This document shows positions 36,903 to 46,952 of a stretch of 64,000 bases of DNA, one piece after another (position 1 is the stretch's first letter; the number at the start of each line of letters is the position of its first letter). The stretch spans positions 46,896,325-46,960,324 of the forward strand of contig JBCNJP010000006.1 in the NCBI GenBank assembly GCA_039602395.1. The letters run 5' to 3'. This DNA is from Deinandra increscens subsp. villosa. Taxonomy: Eukaryota; Streptophyta; Magnoliopsida; Asterales; Asteraceae. The notes beneath the pieces were generated by a model. It did not search any database. It was given only the letters and a program-made list of their open reading frames with translations, and was not told where the DNA came from. The translations under genes and the position numbers were made by a program.

Positions 36903-38475
36903 AACCCTTCTAGTTTTTAACATGCTCCTTTCGACCCAAGGCATCGACCACTACATTAGCCTTGCCTGGATGATACTTTATTGCTAGATCGTAGTCGTTT
37001 AGCAATTCGACCCACCTACGTTGCCTCATGTTGAGTTCCTTCTGTTGAAATATATGTTGGAGGCTCTTGTGATAAGTGAAAATCGTACACTTGGTACCGT
37101 ACAAGTAGTGTCTCCAAAATTTCACGGCAAATACAACATCGCCCAACTCTAGGTCGTGAGTTGTGTAATTCTTCTCATGAGACTTTAATTTCCTTGACCC
37201 GTATGCGATAACTTTACCTCTTTGCATCAACACACATCCGAGTCCCTGGATTGACGCGTCAAAATAGACCTCAAAGTCGTCAATCCTATCAGGTAAAGAT
37301 AATATAGGTGCAGTACAAAGTTTCTCTTTCAGAGTTTGGAAGGTTGTCTCTTCCTTGTCACCCCATCTGTACTGAACCCCTTTGTGCGTAAGAGCAGTCA
37401 ATGGGTGAGCTAACTGAGAAAATCCCTTTATAAAACGACGGTAGTAACCCGCTAAACCTAGGAATTGACGAATTTCCGTCGGAGCTCTAGGGGTAGACCA
37501 ATTTTTAATGGCTTCGACCTTGGCGGGGTCAACGTGGATACCTTGCTCGTTGACGATGTGACCCAGAAATCGAACCTCTCGGATCCAGAAATCGCACTTA
37601 GAGAATTTTGCGTAGAGTTGCTCTTTCTTTAACAATTCTAAGATTAACCGTAGATGTTCCTCGTGTTCTTCCTTTGTTTTCGAGTAGATGAGGATGTCGT
37701 CAATAAACACTATGACGAATTTATCCAGATAGAGCTTGCACACACGGTTCATGAGATCCATGAACACAGCTGGTGCATTTGTCAACCCAAAAGGCATGAC
37801 CAAGAATTCATAATGACCGTAGCGTGTTCTGAAGGCTGTCTTTTCGATGTCCTCCTCACGGACTCGAAGCTGATGGTAACGAGACCTTAAATCAATCTTG
37901 GAATAGTAACTGGATCCTTGAAGCTGGTCAAAGAGATCATCTATTCGTGGAAGAGGGTATCGATTCTTGATAGTGACTTTGTTAAGTTCGCGGTAATTGA
38001 TACACATTCTAAACGTGCCATCCTTCTTCTTGACGAATAGTACCGGTGCTCCCCATGGTGACAAGCTAGTTCTAATGAAACCCTTATCTAGCAGTTCCTG
38101 CAGTTGTGCAGATAGCTCATTCAATTCGTTCACTGCTAGCCGATATGGTGCACGCGCGATAGGAGCTGCTCCCGGTGCGAGGTCAATCCCAAATTCTACT
38201 TGTCGAAACGGAGGAAGGCCAGGTAATTCCTCAGGAAATACCTCTGGGTAATCGCGTACGATCGGGAAATCTTTGATTTTTCTCTCCACCCTGGTTTGGT
38301 CCGTAACTGTGGCCAAGATTGCCACGTGTCCTTTCCGAAGACACTTCTGCACTTTAAGGCATGATATGATTCCGGAGACAGCACCTCCCATTTCGCCCTG
38401 AATCGAGAGTACTTCTCCTCCTGCTACGGGTATTCGTATGACTTTTTCTTGACAAACGATTTCCACCGTTTCTAC
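36903..38475 (-). pseudogene. Ty3-A reverse transcriptase and RNase H
   Basis: The 518-codon frame has FPIVRDYPEVFPEELPGLPP, VLFVKKKDGTFRMCINYREL, KIDLRSRYHQL (palm motif, where the family usually has Gly at the second R), FGLTNAPAVFMDLMN, and the catalytic VIVFIDDILIYSK (residues about 251-263). RNase H follows with VYFDASIQGLGCVL (D403) and THDLELG. The third acidic position reads TYHKSL instead of TDHKSL (residue 465), so an active-site Asp is replaced by Tyr. The frame ends at a TAG near 36910 after a one-base expansion of a short homopolymer; a TGA at 36900-36902 lies in the downstream frame. RT could fold, but RNase H should be dead. Confidence 0.9.
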
Positions 38476-38725
38476 CAGATAGTTCTAATGTGCAGTTTTC
38501 AACCAAGTGAGTGGTGTCGAGAAGGTTACCATTTGCTAATTCAACCGTATACCTAGCTTTTAGTGGAGTTTGAGTAGCCTTAATCAACTTACATAACTTA
38601 GTCGAGATAAAACTTTTCTCAGCACCAGTATCAAATAAGACATTTGCGAAGTAGTTGTTTAGAAGAAACTTACCGGTAATGACGTTGGCAACGTTTCTTG
38701 CTTCACCAGAACCCATCACGAAAGC
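38354..38725 (-). pseudogene. Ty3-A aspartic protease, truncated by deletion
   Basis: The frame continues directly from the gag stop: MGSGEARNVANVITGKFLLN, then the active site VLFDTGAEKSFIS (about 38600-38640). After the NCTLELSG block (about 38490) the sequence jumps to the segment leading into RT in another frame. The C-terminal half of the protease fold, including the conserved region around GMDWL, is missing. This deletion of very roughly 80-100 bases removes the fold and shifts the frame, so the protease is inactive. Residues after 38480 in this frame are out-of-frame noise. Confidence 0.82.
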
Positions 38726-39667
38726 TCACCCTTTGGCGCCATCTCTACCGTTTCTACCACCATCACCGCCGTTGTTATTGTTGTTACGGTGGTTGTTTTT
38801 GTTGCCAGCATTGTTATTATTATTCCTTCGGAGCTGCGGGCAGTCCCTCTTTAGGTGCCCTGGTTTTCCACATTCAAAACACCCTCTAGGGCCTTCATTA
38901 TTCTGCCTCTGGTTCTGATTCTGATTCTGATTCTGATTTTGATCCCGATTCTGATTAGGACGGTTTTGAGCCAACCTGATAGCATTCTGCACATTTGCAG
39001 AGTTTGAGGCAGTAACCGTTCTCTTGATTTGTGGAACTAACCCATCCACGTACCTTTCAATCCTTTTGAAGTTAGCATCAACCATCGTAGGACATAGCAC
39101 CGCGTACTCGTGGTAGGGATCGGTGTACTCTTCAACTTTAGAACCCAGCATTTTTGAGTTCTGGAACTCGATTTCCAACCTTTTAACCTGATCGCGAGGA
39201 CAATACTCGTCCATGGTGGCATCCATGAATTCCTGCCAAGTCATAGCATTTGTTGCGTCAAGCCCTAACATTTGAATTTGCGCGTTCCACCAAGTGAGGG
39301 CAGCTCCCTCGAGTGTAGCAGTTGCGAAATTGACCCGATTCGCAACTGGGCAGTTACACATTGAGAACACCTTTTCTGACTTCTCGAGCCATCGCAATAG
39401 ACCTACGGCTCCCACATCACCCTTGAACATGAGCGGCTTACAATCCATGTAAGTTTTGAAGGTGCATTGAGCTGGGCCTGGATTTGTTTCATGAAATTAT
39501 TTTAGAAAATAATTTCTGAGAATGAGAGAAAAAAAAATGTAGTCAATTTTTCGTCTGTTTTACTGACCACTGTTGTTGTTCCCTTGCACTTGAGTCGCGG
39601 CGAGTGCTGTCGCGACGTTTTCATTTATCAACGCTTAGACCTGAGCTGCTGTGAGGTGTTCAGCCAT
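38726..39667 (-). pseudogene. Ty3-A gag with zinc knuckle
   Basis: Gag forms the virus-like particle. The main frame (39448-38726, 240 codons) starts MDCKPLMFKG and carries the retrotransposon gag domain (VGLLRWLEKSEKVF, GAALTWWN, EFMDATMDEYCPRDQ), an Asn/Gln-rich linker and a CCHC knuckle CFECGKPGHLKRDC (about 38840-38885). An N-terminal piece opens at ATG 39667-39665 (MAEHLTAAQV), has an in-frame TAA at 39635-39637, and is separated from the main frame by about 100 AT-rich bases that may be an intron. The TGA ending the frame (38726-38728) is in frame with protease, so gag and pol were probably one ORF. Confidence 0.85.
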
Positions 39668-39986
39668 GATTTTGTTTTCTATGCAAATCATTTAAATGAT
39701 TAATATACCCAATATTAATTTTATTATATACGTTAGCACGCATACAATCCAATAATTAATATATATCCAATATTAATTCTATTGAGCACTAAAAACTTAT
39801 TCATGCATTCGTCCATCACACGAAATAATTTTTAGAAACACATTGGAAAAATGAAGATGTAATATCCATTACAAAATTTAAATCCAACCATGATGTATCT
39901 CAGTATTTGAAACATTCAAAATAAAATGAACACCCAGTCAAATTTATTTCAAAGTAACAAAATAGAAGAAAAGAAGACAGATTAGA

Positions 39987-40676
39987 TCATGGATCAATAA
40001 CATCTGGTTCTTCCTCCATGTCCTCCTGAGGCTCCTCCTCAAAAGGTTCTTCTTCGAAGGGTTCCTCCTCTTCATCCTGAACAGGAGCACCTTGAACCTG
40101 CAGGGCTGCCATTTGCACTTGGAGGGTGGCGACCTGCGCCGCAAGTGTCGCATTGGAGTGGTGAAGCGCTGCATTGGAATGTTGGAGTTCAGCAATCTGA
40201 TGTTGTGCTAGATGCAGTTCATGCTCCAAACCGGCTGGATTGGGTCGTGACTCAAGCTCGGTGACCCTACTACGGATACCCATTACCCCCTGGGATAAGT
40301 TGTAGTGGTAGGTATCCTGATCCCTTTGATCGGCCCGAAATCGCTCAATCTCTCTATAGCGTGTGCGATTGCTGATGGCATTTTGTCTGGTTTCTCCAAG
40401 AGTGTTGTCATAGGCGGCTATCAGTCTCGTGATGACCCGCTTCAAATCAAACGGTAGGTCAACTCTGGCCGGCACATGATACATGTCAAGCAACCGGTAT
40501 GTTGTCGGACCCAGCCAACTGTAATCATTTGGTGCACGCCTATCAGGACGTATGTGCTGATCCCGAAGGAAATCCATTATCGTGTACTCAGGCTCGCGGC
40601 CTTGCTGGTTGGAGGATGATGACTGTTCGTTGGCAATTTTCTTTCCCTTACCCCTCGTGTTATCGTGTGGTGCCAT
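39987..40676 (-). CDS. extra ORF upstream of gag in Ty3-A (coiled coil, acidic tail)
   Basis: An intact frame of 229 codons opens at ATG 40676-40674 (MAPHDNTRGKGKKIANE) between PBS and gag, in sense with the element. A longer frame starts at 40748, but the internal ATG fits the basic N-terminus better. The N-terminus is basic and Ser/Gln-rich. The middle is charged (TRYREIERFRADQRDQDTYH). A predicted coiled coil follows (ELEHELHLAQHQIAEL-like heptads, then LAAQVATLQVQMAALQVQ). The C-terminus is strongly acidic, with three EEPFE/EEPQE-type repeats. I do not recognise a domain. It is free of lesions although the pol of the same element is damaged. A role in RNA or protein binding is only a guess. 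Confidence 0.6.
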   Translation of the reverse strand: MAPHDNTRGKGKKIANEQSSSSNQQGREPEYTIMDFLRDQHIRPDRRAPNDYSWLGPTTYRLLDMYHVPARVDLPFDLKRVITRLIAAYDNTLGETRQNAISNRTRYREIERFRADQRDQDTYHYNLSQGVMGIRSRVTELESRPNPAGLEHELHLAQHQIAELQHSNAALHHSNATLAAQVATLQVQMAALQVQGAPVQDEEEEPFEEEPFEEEPQEDMEEEPDVIDP

Positions 40677-40839
40677 ACCGTCAAAACCCAGACAGACACA
40701 AACAAAGGAAAAACAACCTAATGTGAGTAATCGATTTTTGGCACGCAAAAAGAAAACGTTTTTGGGAATTGTTGTAACTAATGTTCAAAGACAGTTATAG
40801 TTTAGAATTTCTGAAAATTCTAGTTCTCTGCAACCAAGG

Positions 40840-40851
40840 GCTCTGATACCA
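40840..40851 (-). promoter_or_regulatory. primer binding site (initiator tRNA-Met type) of Ty3-A
   Basis: TGGTATCAGAGC on the minus strand, three bases inside the 5' LTR end, is the standard plant initiator tRNA-Met PBS. Confidence 0.92.
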
Positions 40852-40854
40852 ATC

Positions 40855-41986
40855 TGTCACACCCCCAATTTCCACTAACGGAGTTTCACCGTATGGGGTG
40901 TGAACCAGACCAGGACCCGAGTCATTAGTTACATCTAACATAAGTTAAGGGTTTGAAATGTAAATATATTTCCAAACGGGAAATATCAAACCAGAGTTAA
41001 AGTTTAGCGGAAGCTTATGAAAGTTATGTTGCGCAAAACAAGCGCCCGATAAGTAAATAAAGTTCAAGATAAAGGTTTTAAAAGCAAGTTCCCAAAAACA
41101 AAGTTTAACCAGCGTACGTGCCCAAAAATCCAATTCTCCTAGCGTCCTGCAAAGCATGCATAAGAGCAAGTGTCAACTAATGTTTGTGAGTTCACATAAG
41201 CACATAAGTATAACTAGTATAGTTATGCAGTACGAATACAACAGTTTTTATTCGTATGTAAGCATGTATATTAACAGTACAATCCATATCGTAGGTAGCG
41301 AGCCTAAGTTCATGTCACTAAAACGTTCGCAACCGAAGCTGACCAATTAGTTGTAGGAATAATTCCTTACGTGGTTTGCCTTCCCCGTGTCTACTCGATC
41401 ACGGTAAGTTTAGGCTGACATTGTCCTCAGTCCGACCGCCAGTCGGGTGGTCCATCTCGTGCCCGCTGAGTGGGGTTTGTCAGATCCCAGTAGTACTACC
41501 CAATATCCCATCGCTATAAACTATTAACGGTTCGATAAGTAAGGACTTTCAAAGATAAGCATTTTACGTGAACATGTGATATATGTTGGATTTCTACTTT
41601 AATCATACATAAAAGATGTGGTGTTATCACCCTAACCCGGGTGTAACGTGTTTGCGTGTGTTATCGTCCAAAACCGGACGTAACGTAAGGGTTGTGTAAC
41701 TCACCTTAGGGTGCGCTGCTACAGTTTAGTAAGACTTCAAGCTTGCGTAATTACCGAGCACCTATCGATTTTACATATGTAAGTGTGTGTCCGCACATGA
41801 GTAACATAGCCTAGACAACGGTATTAATAACAAGTAGTTCCAAATATGACGTAGGTGACGGTTTCAATACGTGATAAAAAAATGTTTGTTTCAAAATGAG
41901 TCAAAAACGATATATAATCGAGGACACAAAGATCTACAAAGATCTATGTGCGTAGGATATTCCAACTAATAAATGTAGGGATCATC

Positions 41987-42040
<54 letters not shown>

Positions 42041-42280
42041 TATGAAACCCTTGAAACCTACATAACTTCTTTATACGTTAATGTTTATTCATGAAATTTG
42101 CGCCAAATGTCTTAGAATTACGTTATCAACTCGGAAACATGTTATGAAAAAACTAAAAAAAACGTTTTTTTTTTCCGTTTGGTACCATATATATCATATA
42201 CTACGATATATGTACGTATAGTCAAAATATTCAAGAGTATATAAAGAACATTCTTTAAAACGTTCGTGTGACAATAGATC

Positions 42281-42326
<46 letters not shown>

Positions 42327-42478
42327 GTTCAAATAGAACTTTTTATTTTGAAATTTAGAACTAAATCTCAACCACAAATTTCAGGGGGGCCACTACAATT
42401 CATGGGAGGGGATACATGTAAATAAACTTGTGGTCAAATTTTCTTTAGTTTCAAACAAATTGTTCTCAAATGTCCTCT

Positions 42479-42520
<42 letters not shown>

Positions 42521-43697
42521 CTATGTTTAAAACAATTTATATTAATATAAACGAAGTTTTTAATTCTTTTAGGTAATAAGGTTTTCATAAAATAAAATAA
42601 ACATCCAACGAGTATCCTAACGGAGTCTATTAAAACTTCACGGGTCGAGATTTAATAGTCGTGTACTAGAATTTTTAGGTTTTGAATCGAGAAAAGCTTG
42701 AAATCTCAAAAAAAAAAGAAATAAAACAGCAATAATGGTGGTCGGATTTTCTTTTTCCCGGAGGCCCGTCGTAGTAAAAAAAAAACAGAGTGTTTCAAAT
42801 GTCTTTTGGTATAGTGTTGCTAAGGTATGAGAGTGATTGCATTTGATTACTAGTAATGATCATGAAGCCTTCGGTTTCATGAATTGATGGTTGGCCGATT
42901 AAAGGGTTTGTGAAATTGAAGTCGAGTTATGTGGTAGTCGGTTACGGAACAAGTATGGTCGCCGGCTACTCTCTAAACGTGAGGTTTTAATGTGATTTCC
43001 AAGATTTGGCAAAACTAGTCCTCATCATATTACTTCTTGGGAAAGCAAGTTTTAAGAAATTACATAACAAGTCCCTCTTCGTTTTGTTTAGTTGGAGAAA
43101 GTTTAGAAATATGGCAAGATCAACCCCTCAACTAGAAAGTCGTTAACTAACTCTAACGGATTTAACTGAGAATACTTTTAACCGAGAGTATACTCGAGTT
43201 TGCTAGGATAAAATTGACGTGTAACATTTATAAAATATAAATTTGATTCGTTACATAAAATTATAAAACACAAACTTATACTTATAGAAGTGATTCACAT
43301 AAAATCATGGATTACCATGTGTAATTTCGACGATGTTTATTCGTAAAACCGTATGTGTATAATGTAATGTATGTTTATATATACGTATGTAACGCATAAA
43401 ATCATAGTTATAATCCACAACTATATGTTTTTAAATTTTCATAAAATTATCACATAGAATTTTAAAATATAATTATCACATAAAATGATAAGATATAATT
43501 ATAAAATATAATTATCACATTTATCCAAAGAATATAATTTATCACAAATTATATATGTATATTCAAATTGGTTAACCGACGTCTAGACTCATGTGCAGTG
43601 CTCGTGTAACTATTCTAGTTAACGTAGGTAACGGACGTTATTGAAATATAACACAAGTTGTTAACGGGGTTAACCTGGGAAATTGCCGGTTGTCACA
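40855..43697 (-). repeat. Ty3-A LTR, right copy (5' LTR)
   Basis: 2843 bp, 98% or so identical to the left copy by eye in the first 500 bp. The size difference comes from an unrelated block at about 42030-42200 and a MITE-like insert at 42322-42481. The outer end reads GGTTGTCACA. Confidence 0.92.
42322..42481. mobile_element. MITE-like insert within a TA run of the Ty3-A right LTR
   Basis: A 160-bp segment is present only in the right LTR and is flanked by TA repeats on both sides. Its ends are imperfectly inverted (TAG-TTAGGTTCAAAT-AGAAC against TAG-GGAGAGGACATTTGAGAAC). It has no coding capacity. TA flanks fit a TA-targeting MITE, but insertion into a TA microsatellite makes the exact duplication unreadable. 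Confidence 0.55.
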
Positions 43698-43702
43698 AAT
43701 CC

Positions 43703-44393
43703 TCTCGATCTCACGAATCCAACGCAACTTTCAGATTCTATTTTCGTCAAGAATTGAGAAAGTTACAGTCATTTGAAGTTGCTATTTGTTTTGTGCACTG
43801 GAAAAACGCAATTCACCGGAAATCTTTTGATTTTGGCCGGAAAAATTTGTTCTCCGTGGTTTGGGTTCGACTATTTTGTCCTATTAGGACAATTTACAAA
43901 ATTACCATTTTAATCCCTTTAGTTTTTACAAATACTCCAAAAGACTATACATGTTTCCTAATAAAAAAAATCAACTAAACTTTTTTTTTAAAAAAAATTA
44001 CATAAGATTTTAATAAAGACAATACAATTTTTTTAAAAAAAATTTTTAACACAAAGTTTTGTGTTTGTTGCATTGATTCGTGAACGCAAAAGCTCTTTTG
44101 TGTTTGTTGAGTCGGTTTTGATTTTCATCATTTAGTTTCTTTTCTTTAAAAACAAAACAAAACCTATAAACATTTTTTTTTCTTTCTTGTTATTTTTCGT
44201 CGTTCTGTTTGTTTTCATAAATCAAAACAAAAACCAATATAATTTGTCTTTCAACGTTTTTTTTCTTCTTAAAAAATTAAAGAAATATACAAAAATATTT
44301 TTTTTGAGACTTGGCTTCGAGATTTAAATTCACTAATTTCACAAAGTTCAAGGTACAAGTTTCAACGACTGATATTTTTCTGGTGTACTCACA
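43703..44393 (+). other. leader of the Sirevirus-like element (second part)
   Basis: The leader between PBS and gag is about 1.2 kb and is split by Ty3-A (first part 32275-32749). This part is rich in T and A homopolymers (for example 43980-44040 and 44168-44300). I see no gene. Confidence 0.6.
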
Positions 44394-46952
44394 ATGAGTA
44401 AAGTTCAAGCGAGTTTGGTGCTTCCCAAATTATTAAAATGTGAAGATTATCAAGAATGGAGAAAAGATTTTGAGATTTTTATCAACGCTAACTTTGATGA
44501 ATTTTGGAAGGCGATTGATAAAAAGTATTCATATCCGACTGATTGGCATGGTGTTCCTAAGTTTCAAAGAGATCTTTCATTTAAGGAAAGAGAATGTTAT
44601 GAAAGAGAATTAAAAGCTTATTATATTCTCACAATGGCATTGTCAAAAGAATTACTGTCCCAGTTTAAAATGTGCAAGAATTCTAAAATGTTTTGGGATG
44701 CTCTTGCTCAGAAATATGCTGAATTGAATGAATCTGTTATGGAAGAAATTCAAAAAGATGGGTCTTCAAAATGTGAAGATGCTGTGAATGAATTGCAGCT
44801 TCAACACGAGAATGCAGAGTTAATTGCAAAAGTTTCAAAGCTGACTGAAACAAATGATGATCTGATGAAGGATGTTGAAAAATGGAAGAAGGAAGCAAAT
44901 GATATGGCTGCAGTTTTTGATAATTTGTTTGCAAAATCAAAGATCAAACTTGAAGGTCTAGAAAAGGAAGTTGTTGATCTTACTGCTAAAGAATTAAGTC
45001 ATCAAGAGGACAACACGAAGCTGTTAGATGCTAAAGCTGAATTGCTTCATGAAAACAAGCTTTTGAAGCAGAATGTTGAGATTTATAAACAAAAATGGGA
45101 AAAGGTTGTTCAAGAAACATATGATGCTCATGATCAGTTAAGGAGAGAAAAGTTTACTCTGAATAGAACAACATAATAACTTATTGCAACACAAAGAGAG
45201 TTGGCTGAAGCGCAAAAGAAAATTGCAGACATGAAGATTGAGGTTCGTAATTTCAAAAGACAGTTGCATAATCTCAATAATTCATCGTCTTTCACAAATT
45301 ATTTGTGCAAAAAGGAGAATATTCAATAAATTTTTGGTGATGTTATTCTGAAAAGTGTTCCACCTCCTGTGGTTATTGAAAATTCTATCAATACTTTGAA
45401 AGCAACAGAAGAAGTTCATGATTATTCAAAGTTTGCTGATACAAAGTCTGAAAACAAGAAGAAGTTGAAATTTGAGAAGAACAAGGATAAAGAAAAGTTT
45501 AATCCAAGAAAAGCACCAAAGTTTGACTCAAGGTCTACATTTCTCGATAAGGAAAAAGTGTTTGAAGGCAATCCAAGAAATGTTAAAGTTCAAAAATTTT
45601 CAGAGATTGTGATTGATGAATTTTTGTTTTCCAATAAAAATGATTTAAATGCCATCAAGGATGAGTTTTCTCGACTTGCTTCACAAGGTCATGAGAAACC
45701 TAAGTCAGTCCCAGATAAATCTAAAAAGAATGGTGGTCTGGGATATGAATGCAAAGACGAGAGTGTGAATGCTGAAAATGATTTTAAAGATATGATTGAG
45801 ATAGAAGAAATTGTTGATGAAATCAAGGTCGAGTTAGAGAATGAGAAAGTGAATGATGTGGTTCAAATACAAAATTCATCTTCTGATACATCGCTTAAAC
45901 TTTCCAAGAGAATTACTTTGAAACAACAAGAGTTCGTCAGAAAAATGGATGAAATTTTAAATGTTGTTCAAGACGAGAAAGTTAATGCTGGAAATGAAGA
46001 TTATGGTACTGAACAAGATTTTCAAAAGAAAACAAATGTCGAGTTTCTGCCAAAGAAGAAGTCTAAGTTAGAGCGTCAAGAGAGTGATTCTTCTCAACAT
46101 TCAACAATGTCAACAGAATCCATGTCATCTCCTAAGTCAGCTGATAGGAGAGCTTGCTTTTACTGCAACAAGAAAGGACATGTGATTCGTGATTGTATTA
46201 TTCGAAAAAGGTTTTCACATGGTTTATATCGATCACCATCATCCGATTCGATAATTCTCAATGAGGTACCTGTTAAACAAAATCTGCAAAACCAACGAAA
46301 ACCAGCTCATAAGAAGCCGGTTGTTGGTAAAACCTCAAAATATGATGATTGGTCACCATATTTTTCAAAAACAAAACAAATTTTTAAATCCGATACATCA
46401 AATAGGTTTTATCATACAGATAAATTTTTTGGTTATGGAGATGATTCAGGTTTTTATGATCCTCCAGTTGATAAACGTTTTCAAAAATCTTTCAAACCAA
46501 AGACAACTAAACCTGTAATTCCAATCATGTTTGATGATGGATCGACATGTCAATTTGATCGTCGATGTTGTTTTACCTGTCATAAGAGAGGACATTTTGC
46601 TAATACTTGTCCTATAAATTTCAACAACACATCATCATATGCCAAGGATACAAAGTTTGTTAATCCTGATGACATAATTTTCAATGAACCAATGCCCAAG
46701 AATAAAATGTTTTGGAAAAAGAAAGTTGTTTCTGATTCTCTGGGTAACAGTTCTGATTGTCATTCATCAGTCGATAATGGTTCATTAGAAAATACAAAAC
46801 AAAAAATAGAATGGAGACCAAAGATTGTCTCTACGGCCAACACTGATTTTGTTGAAGACACTGGACGACCTATCACAACTGTGGATGAGGGTTGGGGTTT
46901 TAGGAACTTATTATTTTCCAGTGTTTGCAGGTACTTCAAGAAGACCTATTAG
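44394..46952 (+). pseudogene. giant gag with long coiled coil and two CCHC knuckles
   Basis: One reading frame of 853 codons from ATG 44394 is broken only by in-frame TAA codons at 45174-45176, 45177-45179 and 45327-45329. The N-terminus (LVLPKLLKCEDYQEWRKDFE, then FWKAIDKKY) matches Copia-type gag (DUF4219/UBN2-like). A heptad-rich coiled coil spans roughly codons 120-310 (ENAELIAKVSKLTETNDDL and following). A long Lys/Glu/Ser-rich stretch follows, then two zinc knuckles CFYCNKKGHVIRDC (about 46156-46197) and CFTCHKRGHFANTC (about 46569-46610). It is more than twice the usual Copia gag length. No protease signature follows. The lack of frameshifts over 2.5 kb suggests selection until recently. 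Confidence 0.85.

Larger units (their letters stand above)
32750..43697 (-). mobile_element. Ty3-A, chromodomain Ty3 (Tekay/Del-like) LTR retrotransposon
   Basis: It is a complete but defective 10.9-kb element with LTRs 32750-35288 and 40855-43697, a perfect AATCC duplication, PBS, polypurine tract, and minus-strand gag, protease, RT, RNase H, integrase and a chromodomain-type C-terminus. An extra ORF lies between PBS and gag. Order PR-RT-RH-INT places it in Ty3/Metaviridae-type; the C-terminal IVKVRWQSKRGPEFTWE points to a chromovirus of Tekay type. Lesions are three TGA codons, a deletion in protease, a one-base shift between RNase H and integrase, and an altered RNase H active site. Confidence 0.93.

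Noticed and set aside
37654..38251. Plus-strand frames across Ty3-A pol
   Set aside because: They are antisense to clear RT motifs and have no domains of their own.
40840..40851. tRNA-like words (TGGTATCAGAGC) as tRNA genes
   Set aside because: Only the 12-base primer binding site is present next to an LTR; there is no cloverleaf.
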